A stretch of DNA of 64,000 nucleotides, from contig NZ_JQKI01000020.1 in the NCBI RefSeq assembly GCF_000745965.1, forward strand, positions 48,066-112,065, written 5' to 3'. Shown piece by piece: positions 17,747-26,704 of this stretch. Origin of the DNA: Edaphobacter aggregans DSM 19364 (GTDB lineage: Bacteria > Acidobacteriota > Terriglobia > Terriglobales > Acidobacteriaceae). Each line of letters starts with the position of its first letter. Positions within the stretch are counted from its first letter, which is position 1. A program made the translations under genes and the position numbers. The notes under the pieces are model-generated. The model saw nothing but the letters and a program-made list of their open reading frames with translations, was not told where the DNA came from and did no database searches.

Positions 17747-18895
17747 TCAGCGAAGACTGAGCTCCGGCACTTCGACCCAGCGCCGCTCAGACCACGATGC
17801 CCGTCCCGCCTCCGCAAGCTGAACCCCCTTCGCGGCCTCGAGGAACCCATGTGGGAACGGAGCGTTTTCGAGCACGTGTCGCAGAAACATCTCCCACTGA
17901 ATCTTGAAGGCATTCTCCTCGGCCACCGTCGTCGGCACCGTCTGCCAGGCGTCGAGGAAGTGGATTGGATTCGGAGTATCCGGATTCCACACCGCCTTTG
18001 GAGTCGTCACCCGCGACTGCACCTTGCACTCGCGCAACCCCGCCACTGCACTGCCCGCCGTGCCATCGACGTGCAGCTCGAGCAGCTCGCTCCGGTTCAC
18101 GCGCGTCGCCCATGACGAGTTGATGTGCGCGATCGCCCCGCCCTCCAGCTCAAACGTCGCATACGCCGCATCGTCCGCCGTGCACGTGTACGTCTTGCCC
18201 GCCTCGTCCACGCGGTCAGGAATCGTCGTCCTCGCAATGCAGCTCACAGCGGTCACCCGTCCAAAGAGGTTCTCCAGCACATACTGCCAGTGGGGAAACA
18301 TGTCCAGGATGATTCCGCCGCCCTCCTCCTTTCTGTAGTTCCACGACGGCCTCTGCGCCGGCGGCATCGGTCCTTCGAAGACCCAGTAGCCAAACTCGCC
18401 GCGCACCGAAAGCACCCTGCCCAGAAAGCCGCTTGCGATCACCTGCTTCAGCTTCAGAATCCCCGGCAGAAACAACTTATCCTGCACCACACCGTTCTTC
18501 ACTCCCGCACGCTCTGCCGCCCGCGCTAGCTCCAGGCTCTCCTCCAGCGTCCCCGCCAGCGGCTTCTCGCAGTACACGTGCTTGCCTGCCTTGATAGCCT
18601 CTTTCACGCTCTCGGCGCGAAGCAGCGTCGACTGCGCATCGAAGTAGATGATGTTCTCCTTGTCCGCCAGGCAAGCAGCCAGGTAAGTGGACCACCGCTC
18701 GATGCCCCACTCCTTCGCCAGCCTCTCCAACTTTAGCGCATTCCGCCCCACCAACACCGGCTCCGGCATCACTACTGTCTTGTCTCGAAGCTCCAGGCCG
18801 CCCTGCTTGCGAATCGCCGCAATCGACCGCCCCAGGTGCTGGTTCGTCCCCATGCGTCCCGTGACGCCGTTCATGATGATGCCGATCTTCCGCAT
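17747..18895 (-). CDS. Gfo/Idh/MocA family oxidoreductase
   Basis: The protein has 382 residues from MRKIGIIMNGVTGRMGTNQH, with GGGGAG 7 nt upstream; an 18-residue longer frame start lacks a ribosome site. The N-terminal Rossmann fold carries an unusual nucleotide loop, MNGVTGRMG, recalling DapB. EKPLAG (about residue 97) supplies the catalytic lysine region of the family, followed by the (beta/alpha) substrate domain with GGGIILDMFPHWQYVLENLFG. It is the first gene of the operon with the DUF993 and TIM-barrel genes and probably oxidises a sugar or cyclitol with NAD(P). Confidence 0.88.
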   Translation of the reverse strand: MRKIGIIMNGVTGRMGTNQHLGRSIAAIRKQGGLELRDKTVVMPEPVLVGRNALKLERLAKEWGIERWSTYLAACLADKENIIYFDAQSTLLRAESVKEAIKAGKHVYCEKPLAGTLEESLELARAAERAGVKNGVVQDKLFLPGILKLKQVIASGFLGRVLSVRGEFGYWVFEGPMPPAQRPSWNYRKEEGGGIILDMFPHWQYVLENLFGRVTAVSCIARTTIPDRVDEAGKTYTCTADDAAYATFELEGGAIAHINSSWATRVNRSELLELHVDGTAGSAVAGLRECKVQSRVTTPKAVWNPDTPNPIHFLDAWQTVPTTVAEENAFKIQWEMFLRHVLENAPFPHGFLEAAKGVQLAEAGRASWSERRWVEVPELSLR

Positions 18896-19160
18896 CCCTG
18901 CACTCCCCTGAAAAAGAAATAAGGAACTCTCATAAGAAATGATCCCCAATGTTCATCAAGCAGGGACACAACGAAGAACCACCTTCACGGGATCATAATG
19001 AACGACAGGAAACGGTGGCAATTTTGATGTCAGGAAGGTCTCTACAATCTCAAGACATAAAACGATCACCTCTTGGATAGCCGTATCACTCCTTGCGGCA
19101 CTGGCTGCTGCCATCCACGCGCAAGCACCGCGCATCGTCGGCCCCGGAGGCGGCGGCGCC

Positions 19161-21392
19161 ATGTTTCACGTCACCATCAACCCGCGCGATCCCAGCGAGG
19201 TTCTGCTCTCCTGCGACATGACCGGCGCTTACATAAGCCACGACGCCGGCCACCACTGGAGAATGTTCAACCTTCGCGGCAGCGTGCACCTCTTCGCCTT
19301 CGACCCCATCCGCCCCCACACCCTCTACGCCGCAACCGACGTCCTCTGGCGCAGCACCGACGACGGCGCAACCTGGCGCCTGCTCTGGCCGCGCCCCTCC
19401 ACCGTCCGCGCCATCCGCATGGACTCCGATCACGCCGACGAGACCGTCATCGCCAGCCCCAACCCCATCGGCCAGATCGTCGCCCTCACCATCGACCCCA
19501 CAGACTCACGCATCCTTTACGCCGCCGCCCAAAAAGACGTTCGGACAGCCCTCGTTCTCTCCCGCGACGGCGGCCTCTCCTGGCATCGCCTCCGCCCGCT
19601 GCCCGAGCCGCCGCTTCGCATCTGGATCGACCCCAACTCACCGCGCGCCTCGCGCGACCTCTACATCGCCGACGCCCATACCATCCACGTCCGCATGCAT
19701 GGAGCATGGCAACAACGCACACCACCACCCGGCGCCACCTTCACCGACGTCTCTGCAGGATTCGCGGCCTCCGGTCCTCCAACTCTCTACGCCGTCTCAC
19801 ATCTCGGGCAGTCTAGCTCCGGCCTCCTCATCTCTACCGATGGCGGCCTGACCTGGACCACCTCCGTACTCCCGGGCACCGGCACTCAACTCCGCGCCGT
19901 CGCCACCAGCCTTCACCACCCTGAGGTCGCCTACGCCTCTTACTCGCACCTCCAACTCGATGGCCAGACGCTGCAAGGCATCGCTCGCACGACCGACCAC
20001 GGCCAGCACTGGACGCTCGTCTGGCGCTCCACTTTCAGCACCGAATCCCCCAACGTCCACGACGCCTGGATCGCGCGCGATATGACCCCGGAGTGGGCCG
20101 AAGAACCACTCAGCCTCACTGTCGATGACAACAACCCAGATCTCGCCTACGCCACCGACCTCGGCCGAACCCTCGCCACCACCGACGGCGGAGCAATCTG
20201 GACCGCGCGCTACTCCGCGCTCTCCTCAAGCGCCCCCGAACAGAACGCCACTTGGACTACAACTGGCCTCGACGTCACCACAACCTACGGCTATCTCTTC
20301 GACCCCTTCGATGTGCGCCGCCGCTTCATCCTTACCACCGACATCGGCCTCTTCCGCAGCGAGGACTCCGGCCGCTCGTGGACACGCTCCGTCGCCGGCG
20401 TCCCCGGCAACTGGCGCAACACCACCTACTCCGTCGCCTTCGACCCCGCGATCTCCGGCAAGATGTGGGCCGCAATGAGCGACATACACGACCTGCCGCG
20501 CCCCAAAATGTGGCGCCATACTCCCACCTCGTCCTACATCGGAGGCATCTGCGTCAGCATCGATGGCGGGCGCACCTGGCAGCCCTCAAACGAAGGCCTC
20601 CCTCCCACCGCCCCCACGCACATTCTCCTCGACCCAGCCAGCCCGCCCGGCCACCGTACCCTCTGGATCGCCACCATGGGCTACGGCGTCTATCGCTCCT
20701 CCAACGACGGACACACCTGGCAGCCCGCCAACAAAGGCATCGCCGGCGCGAACCCTCTCGCATGGCGCCTCGCCCGTGCCGGCGACGGCACTCTCTACGC
20801 CCTCATCGCACGCCGCAGCGAAGACGGCAGCATCGGCAACGCAGGCGACGGAGCCCTCTACCGCTCTCAGGATCGCGGCGACTCATGGTCGCCCGTCTTA
20901 CTTCCCAGCGGTGCCAACGCCCCCAACGGCCTCGCCATCGACCCCAACGACCCGCAGCGCCTCTATCTCGCGCTCTGGGCACGAGCCACTCCCGAGCAAG
21001 CAACAGCCCCTTCGCCCCCACCAAGCCACTCTCGCATCTCAATCCAGAACGGCGAAGCAGGAGGCATCGCTCTCTCCACCGACGGTGGCCATACCTGGCG
21101 CTGGATCCTTCAGCGCGACCGCCACATCTACGACGTCACCATCGACCCACGTAACCCCAGCACCCTCTACGCCGCCGGCTTCGAATCCTCCGCCTGGATC
21201 TCCCGCGACCGTGGCGAGCACTGGAGCCGAATCCCCAGCTTCAACTTCAAATGGGGTCACAGCGTTCAGCCCGACCCCGAAGATCCCCGCAAGGTCTACA
21301 TCACCACCTTCGGCGGAGGCGTCTGGCACCTTCCTCTCGACACGCCCGCCAGCAGGGACATTGCCGCTCCCGAACTCGACCCCAGCCGCTGA
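19161..21392 (+). CDS. Secreted BNR/Asp-box beta-propeller protein (sialidase/GH74-like repeats)
   Basis: The 743-residue protein is built of at least eleven Asp-box repeats, e.g. STDDGATW, SRDGGLSW, STDGGLTW, TTDHGQHW, TTDGGAIW, SEDSGRSW, SIDGGRTW, SNDGHTW, SQDRGDSW, STDGGHTW and SRDRGEHW, as in VPS10/GH74-type propellers. The listed ATG lies inside the fold. The same frame is open upstream and encodes a signal-peptide-like stretch (SWIAVSLLAALAAAIHAQ, 19071-19124) but has no start codon. One extra A in the run at 19059-19062 would join it to ATG 19027. The N-terminus is therefore uncertain. It may bind or cleave an exported polysaccharide. Confidence 0.75.
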   Translation: MFHVTINPRDPSEVLLSCDMTGAYISHDAGHHWRMFNLRGSVHLFAFDPIRPHTLYAATDVLWRSTDDGATWRLLWPRPSTVRAIRMDSDHADETVIASPNPIGQIVALTIDPTDSRILYAAAQKDVRTALVLSRDGGLSWHRLRPLPEPPLRIWIDPNSPRASRDLYIADAHTIHVRMHGAWQQRTPPPGATFTDVSAGFAASGPPTLYAVSHLGQSSSGLLISTDGGLTWTTSVLPGTGTQLRAVATSLHHPEVAYASYSHLQLDGQTLQGIARTTDHGQHWTLVWRSTFSTESPNVHDAWIARDMTPEWAEEPLSLTVDDNNPDLAYATDLGRTLATTDGGAIWTARYSALSSSAPEQNATWTTTGLDVTTTYGYLFDPFDVRRRFILTTDIGLFRSEDSGRSWTRSVAGVPGNWRNTTYSVAFDPAISGKMWAAMSDIHDLPRPKMWRHTPTSSYIGGICVSIDGGRTWQPSNEGLPPTAPTHILLDPASPPGHRTLWIATMGYGVYRSSNDGHTWQPANKGIAGANPLAWRLARAGDGTLYALIARRSEDGSIGNAGDGALYRSQDRGDSWSPVLLPSGANAPNGLAIDPNDPQRLYLALWARATPEQATAPSPPPSHSRISIQNGEAGGIALSTDGGHTWRWILQRDRHIYDVTIDPRNPSTLYAAGFESSAWISRDRGEHWSRIPSFNFKWGHSVQPDPEDPRKVYITTFGGGVWHLPLDTPASRDIAAPELDPSR

Positions 21393-21625
21393 GATACGCA
21401 CATTCATCCGCGGAAAGAACACCGAATTGGGAATATTTTCACGAGATGTATAGACAAGTATCGGACAATGCAATTAGAAACGGTACGGAACCTCAAGGGA
21501 ACGCGAAGCATAGAAGCCACGCATAAGGACGATCTGCTGAGGAACAAGTCATCCCACCGGAAGTTTGCATGAATGCGCGCACACAGACAGGAAGCTGCCG
21601 CAAAAGTCGAGGAGGTTGAAATACT
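21393..21625. promoter_or_regulatory. Leader of the GntR regulator gene with candidate operator
   Basis: TGTATAGACA (21447-21456) is one base from the palindrome TGTCTAGACA, the type of site bound by GntR/UTRA (HutC/DasR-like) repressors. GAGGAGGT (21609-21616) lies 9 nt before the GTG start of the regulator. The rest of the 233 bp is A-rich and non-coding. Confidence 0.35.
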
Positions 21626-22402
21626 GTGTCGAAAGCCCAAGTTCATGCTGCCTCATCCGTACATCCGCTCGATAAGAGCGGCTTCATCCCGCTCTACTAT
21701 CAGATCCAGCGCGCATTAATGGAAAGAATTCAATCCGGTGAACTCTCCGAGGGCGACCTGCTTGCCTCCGAAGAGGAACTGGCGCGCACGTACAAGGTCA
21801 GCCGGATGACCGCACGGCAGGCCCTTCACGGCCTGAAGGCTCGTGGTTATGCCCTCAGCCAGAAGGGCCGCGGAACCTTCGTCACCAGCCCGAAGCTCGA
21901 AAAGAACATCATGCATCTCCGCGGCTTCACCGAGGACATGAAGCAGCGCGGCATGGTCCCAAGCTCCCAGTTGCTCGAGCAGATCGTCGTAAAGGCCACC
22001 GAGGACCTCGCCGAAAGCCTCAAGATCGAGCACGAAGCATCCGTCATGAAGCTCCGCCGACTGCGCTTAGCCGATGGAATCCCAATGGCGCTCGAAGAAT
22101 CGCACATCCCCCTGCGACAGTTCCCTGGCCTTGAGCGGATCAACTTCGCAAAGCAATCTCTCTACTACATCCTCCGCGAAAACTACGGCGTTCGTGTCGC
22201 CTGGGCCGATGAGATCATCGAGGCGCTCCCCGCCACCCCTGAAGAGTCGGAGTTGCTCACGATCCCCCGAAGGGCCAGCGTCCTCTCCATCTCGCGAATC
22301 ATCATCACCACCGAACAGACTCCTATAGAGGTCGCCTGTTCGCGATATCGCGGCGACCGCTACCGCGCCCTGATCCGCATACCAACCACCACCCTCGAAT
22401 AG
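21626..22402 (+). CDS. GntR family regulator with UTRA effector domain
   Basis: The 258-residue protein has an N-terminal winged helix (FIPLYYQIQRALMERIQSGE, then LASEEELARTYKVSRMTARQALHGL and GRGTFVTSP, about 20-88) and a C-terminal UTRA ligand domain (FTEDMKQRGMVPSSQLLEQ, then EESHIPLRQFPGL and RGDRYRALIRIP). UTRA regulators sense phosphorylated sugars or amino acids. The start is GTG with a strong GAGGAGGT site. It converges on the NanE-like gene with only 5 bp between the stops. An amino-sugar or hexose phosphate made by the neighbouring genes is a reasonable effector, by inference. Confidence 0.92.
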   Translation: MSKAQVHAASSVHPLDKSGFIPLYYQIQRALMERIQSGELSEGDLLASEEELARTYKVSRMTARQALHGLKARGYALSQKGRGTFVTSPKLEKNIMHLRGFTEDMKQRGMVPSSQLLEQIVVKATEDLAESLKIEHEASVMKLRRLRLADGIPMALEESHIPLRQFPGLERINFAKQSLYYILRENYGVRVAWADEIIEALPATPEESELLTIPRRASVLSISRIIITTEQTPIEVACSRYRGDRYRALIRIPTTTLE

Positions 22403-22407
22403 CCGCG

Positions 22408-23115
22408 TCAGCCTCGCGTCGCCGCGACGAAGCGCGCCGTAATGCTCTCCGGACGTGTTATCGCCGAGCCGACCAGCACCGCATGTGCTCCCCTGTCCAG
22501 CGCGATGCGCACATCCTCCGGCCGGTTGATATGCCCCTCCGCGACCACCGGAACTTGCAGCCGCTCGACCAGCGCATCCAGCAGGGGCCACGAGAAACTC
22601 CGAACTCCCGCCGTCTCCGCCGTATAGCCATAGAGCGTCGTCGCCACCGCATCGGCTCCGGCCTCCTGCGCCGCCAGCCCATCCTCCAGGCTCGCAATGT
22701 CGGCCAGTACCGGTCGTCCCAGCTCCGAGTGAATCCGCCCGATAAGCTCCGGCCACGGCTCAGGCTCCGTCAGCCGGCGCAGCGTGCAATCCAGAGCGAT
22801 GATGTCTGAACCGACCTCGCTCACCGTCTGTGCCGCTCGAAACGTAGGCGTAATGTAGACCTCGCCATTGGGGCCCTTGGTCTTCACCATGCCGATAATC
22901 GGGAGGTCCGTCATCGCGCGGAAGGCCTTGATGCACTCCGCACCTTCCGCCCTCAGTCCGGCAGCACCTCCGCGAAGCACCGAGGTCGCCATTCGGGCAA
23001 TCGTGTCCACGTGATCCATCGGATCGCCAGGATCCGCCTGGCACGAGACGATGAGCTTGCCCTTCAACGAAGCAAGGATGGACGAAGCTGAAGTTGCCGA
23101 GAAACTCTGGATCAA
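22408..23115 (-). CDS. nanE: NanE-like N-acetylmannosamine-6-phosphate 2-epimerase
   Basis: This TIM-barrel protein matches NanE: KGKLIVSCQADPGDPM, MARMATSVLRGGAAGLRAEG, IIGMVKTKGPNGEVYITPTF with the catalytic lysine, IIALDCTLR, VLADIASLEDGLAAQEAGADAV, TTLYGYTAET and VVAEGHINRPEDV with the catalytic glutamate. I chose the TTG at 23115 because GGGGAG lies 5 nt upstream and it gives 235 residues, the normal size; an upstream TTG at 23145 has no such site. No sialate lyase or ManNAc kinase is nearby, so the true substrate may be another 2-epimerisable sugar phosphate. Confidence 0.85.
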   Translation of the reverse strand: MIQSFSATSASSILASLKGKLIVSCQADPGDPMDHVDTIARMATSVLRGGAAGLRAEGAECIKAFRAMTDLPIIGMVKTKGPNGEVYITPTFRAAQTVSEVGSDIIALDCTLRRLTEPEPWPELIGRIHSELGRPVLADIASLEDGLAAQEAGADAVATTLYGYTAETAGVRSFSWPLLDALVERLQVPVVAEGHINRPEDVRIALDRGAHAVLVGSAITRPESITARFVAATRG

Positions 23116-23215
23116 AGAAACTCCCCGGGGGGCCCATCGTTTCAAGCCGACGGACCCGCTGTATCGCGCCTTCGTTATCTAGTCTCAACAGAATGGGATA
23201 GCCAAGCTGCCTGCT

Positions 23216-24628
23216 CTAGTGATGGAGGTGCATCGGCCACCGCAGATACTTCTCCGCGGCCTCCTTCACCCCTTCGCCCACATGCGAGAAGTTCGCCGCA
23301 ACATGGTGTTCAAACCCGTTCTCGCAGATATATCGCAACAGCTGCTGCATATGTTCAATCTCCACCACACCGGCTCCTCCGAATGTCGTCAGCGGGTCGT
23401 CTGTAAAACTTCCCTGCCCCACATAGCCGCGAATCGTCCCGGCAAACTCGTCCGTGGAGAAACGCGCAAACGTCATCGGGCCGGACTTCACTCTTCCATC
23501 CAGCGTCCCGAAGGTGTTCTCCTTCCCCACCGTGCCGGCGATAATCTGCTGGAAGTCCATCTTCACGCCTTCGCGGAAAAAGTGCTTCGGCAGGTTCGAG
23601 CAGTGGAAGCAGACCGCCTTGTCCGGATCGCCGCCGTAGTTGTTGTTCCAGTCCAGCAACGCAGATGGCGTCTCGCTCGCCAGCGACAGGGCATGCATCG
23701 AGAGCGTTCCCATCGTGTCGACCTCGCACGCGCTCGGCAGCAGCTTCTCGCTCATCATGCTCATCACCGTGCACGGCACAACGCCAAAGAACTCCTCCAT
23801 CGACGTCCAGCACTGCACCGACGTCACATCCAGCGCGTTCCCCTGCATCCAGCCATCGATCACCACGCCCAGCTTCGCCATCTTCAACAGCGCATCCTCG
23901 GGCGTGTTATTCACCGGAAGATAGCTCTTGATCGCCTGCAGCTTCTCCTTCACCGCGCCATCGTCATCGGCCAACCTGCGGATGCGCCCAAACACCTCGC
24001 TCAGATCCAGCGTGTCCACCGTGATGCCGCTCTTCTCCAGTAGCTTCTCCGAGTAGCGCACTGTGTTGAACGCCGCTGGACGCGCGCCGATCGCGCCGAT
24101 GCGAAGGTTCCTGAAGCCGCGAACAACACGACACGTCGCAGCGAACGTCGCCAGGTCCCGCGCAAACTCCTCCGAGTCCGGAGCCTCCGTGTGCAGCGAT
24201 GTCAGCGTGTAGGGAATCCCATACTGCCGCAGGTTGTTGCAGATCGACATCTTGCCGCAGAAGCTGTCGCGGCGAAACGCGATGCTCATCTTCCCCGCGT
24301 CGTCAGGAGTCGCCTGGATCAGAATCGGAACCTGAAGGTTCGCCAACCGAATCGCATCTGCGATCCCACGCTCCTCTCCGAAGTTCGGCAGCGTGATAAT
24401 GATCCCATCGATCTCCCGGGCATTTTGCCGAAACAGCTCGGCGCAGATCATCGCCTCTTTGTAAGTCTCAACTGCGCCAAACGCCGTCTGCTCCGCAGAG
24501 GTCACGATCGCCTTATGCCCCTGGCGCTCCAACGCCGCAATCATCTCCGTGCGTCCTGAAGCCGCCAGATGGCTCGGAAAGAATCCGCGGTTGCCAACGA
24601 TCACGCCAAAAGTCATCTGCCTGCCCAT
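23216..24628 (-). CDS. L-fucose isomerase-like protein
   Basis: The protein has 470 residues from the ATG with GGAGG 4 nt upstream. It belongs to the L-fucose/L-arabinose isomerase superfamily: an N-terminal alpha/beta region (FGVIVGNRGFFPSHLAASGR, GIIITLPNFGEERG), a middle region with VTSVQCWTSMEEFFGVVPCTVMSMMSE and ACEVDTMG, where the metal-binding Glu and Asp lie, and a C-terminal domain with CFHCSN. Family members interconvert aldoses and ketoses using Mn2+. Its place between an SSS symporter and NanE, with a xylulokinase upstream, fits uptake, isomerisation and phosphorylation of one sugar, which I cannot name. Confidence 0.85.
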   Translation of the reverse strand: MGRQMTFGVIVGNRGFFPSHLAASGRTEMIAALERQGHKAIVTSAEQTAFGAVETYKEAMICAELFRQNAREIDGIIITLPNFGEERGIADAIRLANLQVPILIQATPDDAGKMSIAFRRDSFCGKMSICNNLRQYGIPYTLTSLHTEAPDSEEFARDLATFAATCRVVRGFRNLRIGAIGARPAAFNTVRYSEKLLEKSGITVDTLDLSEVFGRIRRLADDDGAVKEKLQAIKSYLPVNNTPEDALLKMAKLGVVIDGWMQGNALDVTSVQCWTSMEEFFGVVPCTVMSMMSEKLLPSACEVDTMGTLSMHALSLASETPSALLDWNNNYGGDPDKAVCFHCSNLPKHFFREGVKMDFQQIIAGTVGKENTFGTLDGRVKSGPMTFARFSTDEFAGTIRGYVGQGSFTDDPLTTFGGAGVVEIEHMQQLLRYICENGFEHHVAANFSHVGEGVKEAAEKYLRWPMHLHH

Positions 24629-24659
24629 ACTTCCTCCCAAACTCTCCCGCTCATCCAGC

Positions 24660-24884
24660 TCAGTCCTTCCCCGGTCGAAAACGAATCACATAAAACACGC
24701 CAAACAGCAGCAGAAGCAGCCCCCACCACAGCGTCGGATGCAGCTCATGCAGCGCCGTCGGAGCCTCATGTCCCATCGCCTCATAGATTCCATATGGCAC
24801 CAGAATCAAGCCGTAGAACAGCGGCAGAATTCCGACGAAAAACCAGATAGAAAATCGCTCGCCACGTCCCGTGCCTTCAGCCAT
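24660..24884 (-). CDS. Small two-helix membrane protein beside the symporter
   Basis: The 74-residue frame encodes two hydrophobic helices, IWFFVGILPLFYGLILVPYGIY and LWWGLLLLLFGVFYVIRF, separated by a histidine- and glutamate-containing loop. It begins 9 bp after the symporter stop and ends 31 bp before the isomerase start, all on one strand, so it is very probably part of the operon. It resembles the small accessory membrane proteins often found with sodium:solute symporters. Function is inferred from position only. Confidence 0.7.
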   Translation of the reverse strand: MAEGTGRGERFSIWFFVGILPLFYGLILVPYGIYEAMGHEAPTALHELHPTLWWGLLLLLFGVFYVIRFRPGKD

Positions 24885-24893
24885 AGAACACCC

Positions 24894-26627
24894 CTACCAG
24901 AAGATCAGATTCAGAACAAAAAACACAACGATCACGATGCACGCCCAGAAGATCGGCTTCTGCCACAGAGTCTTCGCGCCATCGTCCGGCAGCGTCGTCG
25001 CGCCGTACACCAGGCCGGCAAGCTGCGTCTCCGGAACCGGCTCCGTCATCATGCTCACCACCACCGTCACCGTCACGCAGATCAGAAAGCTCCACAGCGC
25101 GCGATAAAGATTCTCCGCCATCGGCTGCGCATCCGACGACAGCGCGATATAGCGAAGCGCCACGCCATCACGCTGCACCCATATCCACATCCCAATCGAT
25201 GCCACCGTGCCGGCCAGCAACCCCCAGAAGCCTCCCGACCGCGTCGCCCGCTTCCACAGCATCCCAAGCACCACCGTGCCGAACAGAGGCGCGATGAAGA
25301 AGCTGAACAGAGCCTGCACGTAATCCATAATGCTGGCCGCATGCGCCACCAGGTACGCCGTGCCCACCGAGATCAGCATTCCCACAACCGTCGACCAACG
25401 CCCCATCGCCACGTAGTGGCTATCAGCGGCATTCTTCTTCATATAAGCGCCGTAAAGGTCATAGGTCCATACTGTCGAAAACGCGCTCACGTTCCCTGCC
25501 ATGCCACTCATAAACCCGGCGACCAGCGCCGTAATCCCCAGCCCCAGCAGCCCCGGACCGCAGTAGCGAATCAGCATCAGCGGCAGGACCTCGTTGTAGC
25601 TGTGCTGTCCCGTCGCCGCCGCAACATCCTCGCCCACCAGATGCATGATGCTTCCATCCGGATTGCGCAACACCGTCAGCGCCAGCAGCCCCGGCACAAT
25701 CACGATCAGCGGAACCGCCATCTTGAACATCGCCCCGATGATCGGAGCCATCTTTGCCGAGCGAAGACTATTCGCCGAGAGCACGCGCTGGACCACCAGG
25801 AAGTCCGTCGTCCAGTACCCAAAACTGATCACAAAGCCCAGGCCAAAGACGATGCCCGTCCAGTGCACTCCCATCGGGTTGTCGCGAAAATGCCCCAGCG
25901 TCGTCCACAGGTGCGTGTAATCGTCGGAGCCCACGTTCGCCGCAATCTGCGCCTTCAGATTCGCCCAGCCTCCCGTCTCGATCAACCCGAGGATCGGAAT
26001 AAGCGCAGCGCCCGCCCAGATCAGTACAAACTGAAGCACCTCGTTGATAATCGCCGACCGCAGGCCTCCCAGCATCACGTAGATCGCCACCGTCACCGCT
26101 CCAACCCAAATCGAGAAGCTGATATTCCAGCCCAGCACTACCTTCATCACCAGCGCCATCGAGTACATATTGACGCCGCTCATCAGAATCGTCATCAGCG
26201 CGAATGACGTCGCGCTCACTCCGCGCGCCCCCTCGCCGAAGCGAAGCTTCAGGTATCCAGGCACCGAATGCGTCTTCGAGATGTAGTAGAACGGCATCAT
26301 TACAATGCCAAGAAACAGCATCGCCGGAATCGCACCGATCCAGTACCAGTGAGTCGCCAGAATTCCATACTGATAGGCTGCCCCCGCCCATCCCATCAAC
26401 TCCAGCGATCCCAGGTTGGCTGAGACAAAGCTCAACCCCGCAATCCAGGCCGTCATCTCCCGGCCCGCAAGAAAGAACTCTTCGCTCGTCGTCGTCGAGC
26501 TCTTCACATAGAAGCCGATGAAGAGGACCAGGGCAAAATACAGAACCAACACCGCGACGTCGATCGGAGCCAGCGCCGTAAGTTGTCGCGAAGGAAGAGC
26601 CAGAGGGAGCGCAGCGAAAAGTGGCAT
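24894..26627 (-). CDS. Sodium:solute symporter (SSS/SGLT family)
   Basis: The 577-residue inner-membrane protein has about 13-14 helices of the LeuT-type fold. Family marks include DVAVLVLYFALVLFIGFYV (TM1), SSTTTSEEFFLAGREMTAWI, SFVSANLGSLELMGWAGAAYQYG with the sodium-site unwinding, FGYWTTDFLVVQRVLSA and AGFMSGMAGNVSAFSTVWTYDLY. SGLT-like members import sugars with sodium. The chosen ATG follows a TTG codon that could also start the frame. A NagC-like inverted repeat lies 35 nt upstream. It is followed immediately by the small membrane protein and the isomerase gene. Confidence 0.93.
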   Translation of the reverse strand: MPLFAALPLALPSRQLTALAPIDVAVLVLYFALVLFIGFYVKSSTTTSEEFFLAGREMTAWIAGLSFVSANLGSLELMGWAGAAYQYGILATHWYWIGAIPAMLFLGIVMMPFYYISKTHSVPGYLKLRFGEGARGVSATSFALMTILMSGVNMYSMALVMKVVLGWNISFSIWVGAVTVAIYVMLGGLRSAIINEVLQFVLIWAGAALIPILGLIETGGWANLKAQIAANVGSDDYTHLWTTLGHFRDNPMGVHWTGIVFGLGFVISFGYWTTDFLVVQRVLSANSLRSAKMAPIIGAMFKMAVPLIVIVPGLLALTVLRNPDGSIMHLVGEDVAAATGQHSYNEVLPLMLIRYCGPGLLGLGITALVAGFMSGMAGNVSAFSTVWTYDLYGAYMKKNAADSHYVAMGRWSTVVGMLISVGTAYLVAHAASIMDYVQALFSFFIAPLFGTVVLGMLWKRATRSGGFWGLLAGTVASIGMWIWVQRDGVALRYIALSSDAQPMAENLYRALWSFLICVTVTVVVSMMTEPVPETQLAGLVYGATTLPDDGAKTLWQKPIFWACIVIVVFFVLNLIFW

Positions 26628-26661
26628 CAAGAGCAGACCTTATTTGAAGGAAACCCGCATT

Positions 26662-26682
26662 TTATTAGGCGTCGCGAAATAA
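26662..26682. promoter_or_regulatory. Candidate ROK-regulator operator before the symporter operon
   Basis: TTATTA (26662-26667), 9 nt, then AAATAA (26677-26682), forming an imperfect inverted repeat like the TTATTT...AAATAA sites of NagC/Mlc-type ROK repressors. It lies 34 bp upstream of the symporter start. A similar repeat lies before the kinase gene. Binding by the neighbouring ROK protein is inferred. Confidence 0.45.
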
Positions 26683-26704
26683 TATGGTCCACTGAAGACG
26701 ACTG

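Noticed and set aside
19161..21392. Calling the Asp-box protein a sialidase because a NanE-like gene is near
   Set aside because: Asp-boxes are shared by many propellers, and no sialidase catalytic FRIP motif or other sialate genes are visible.
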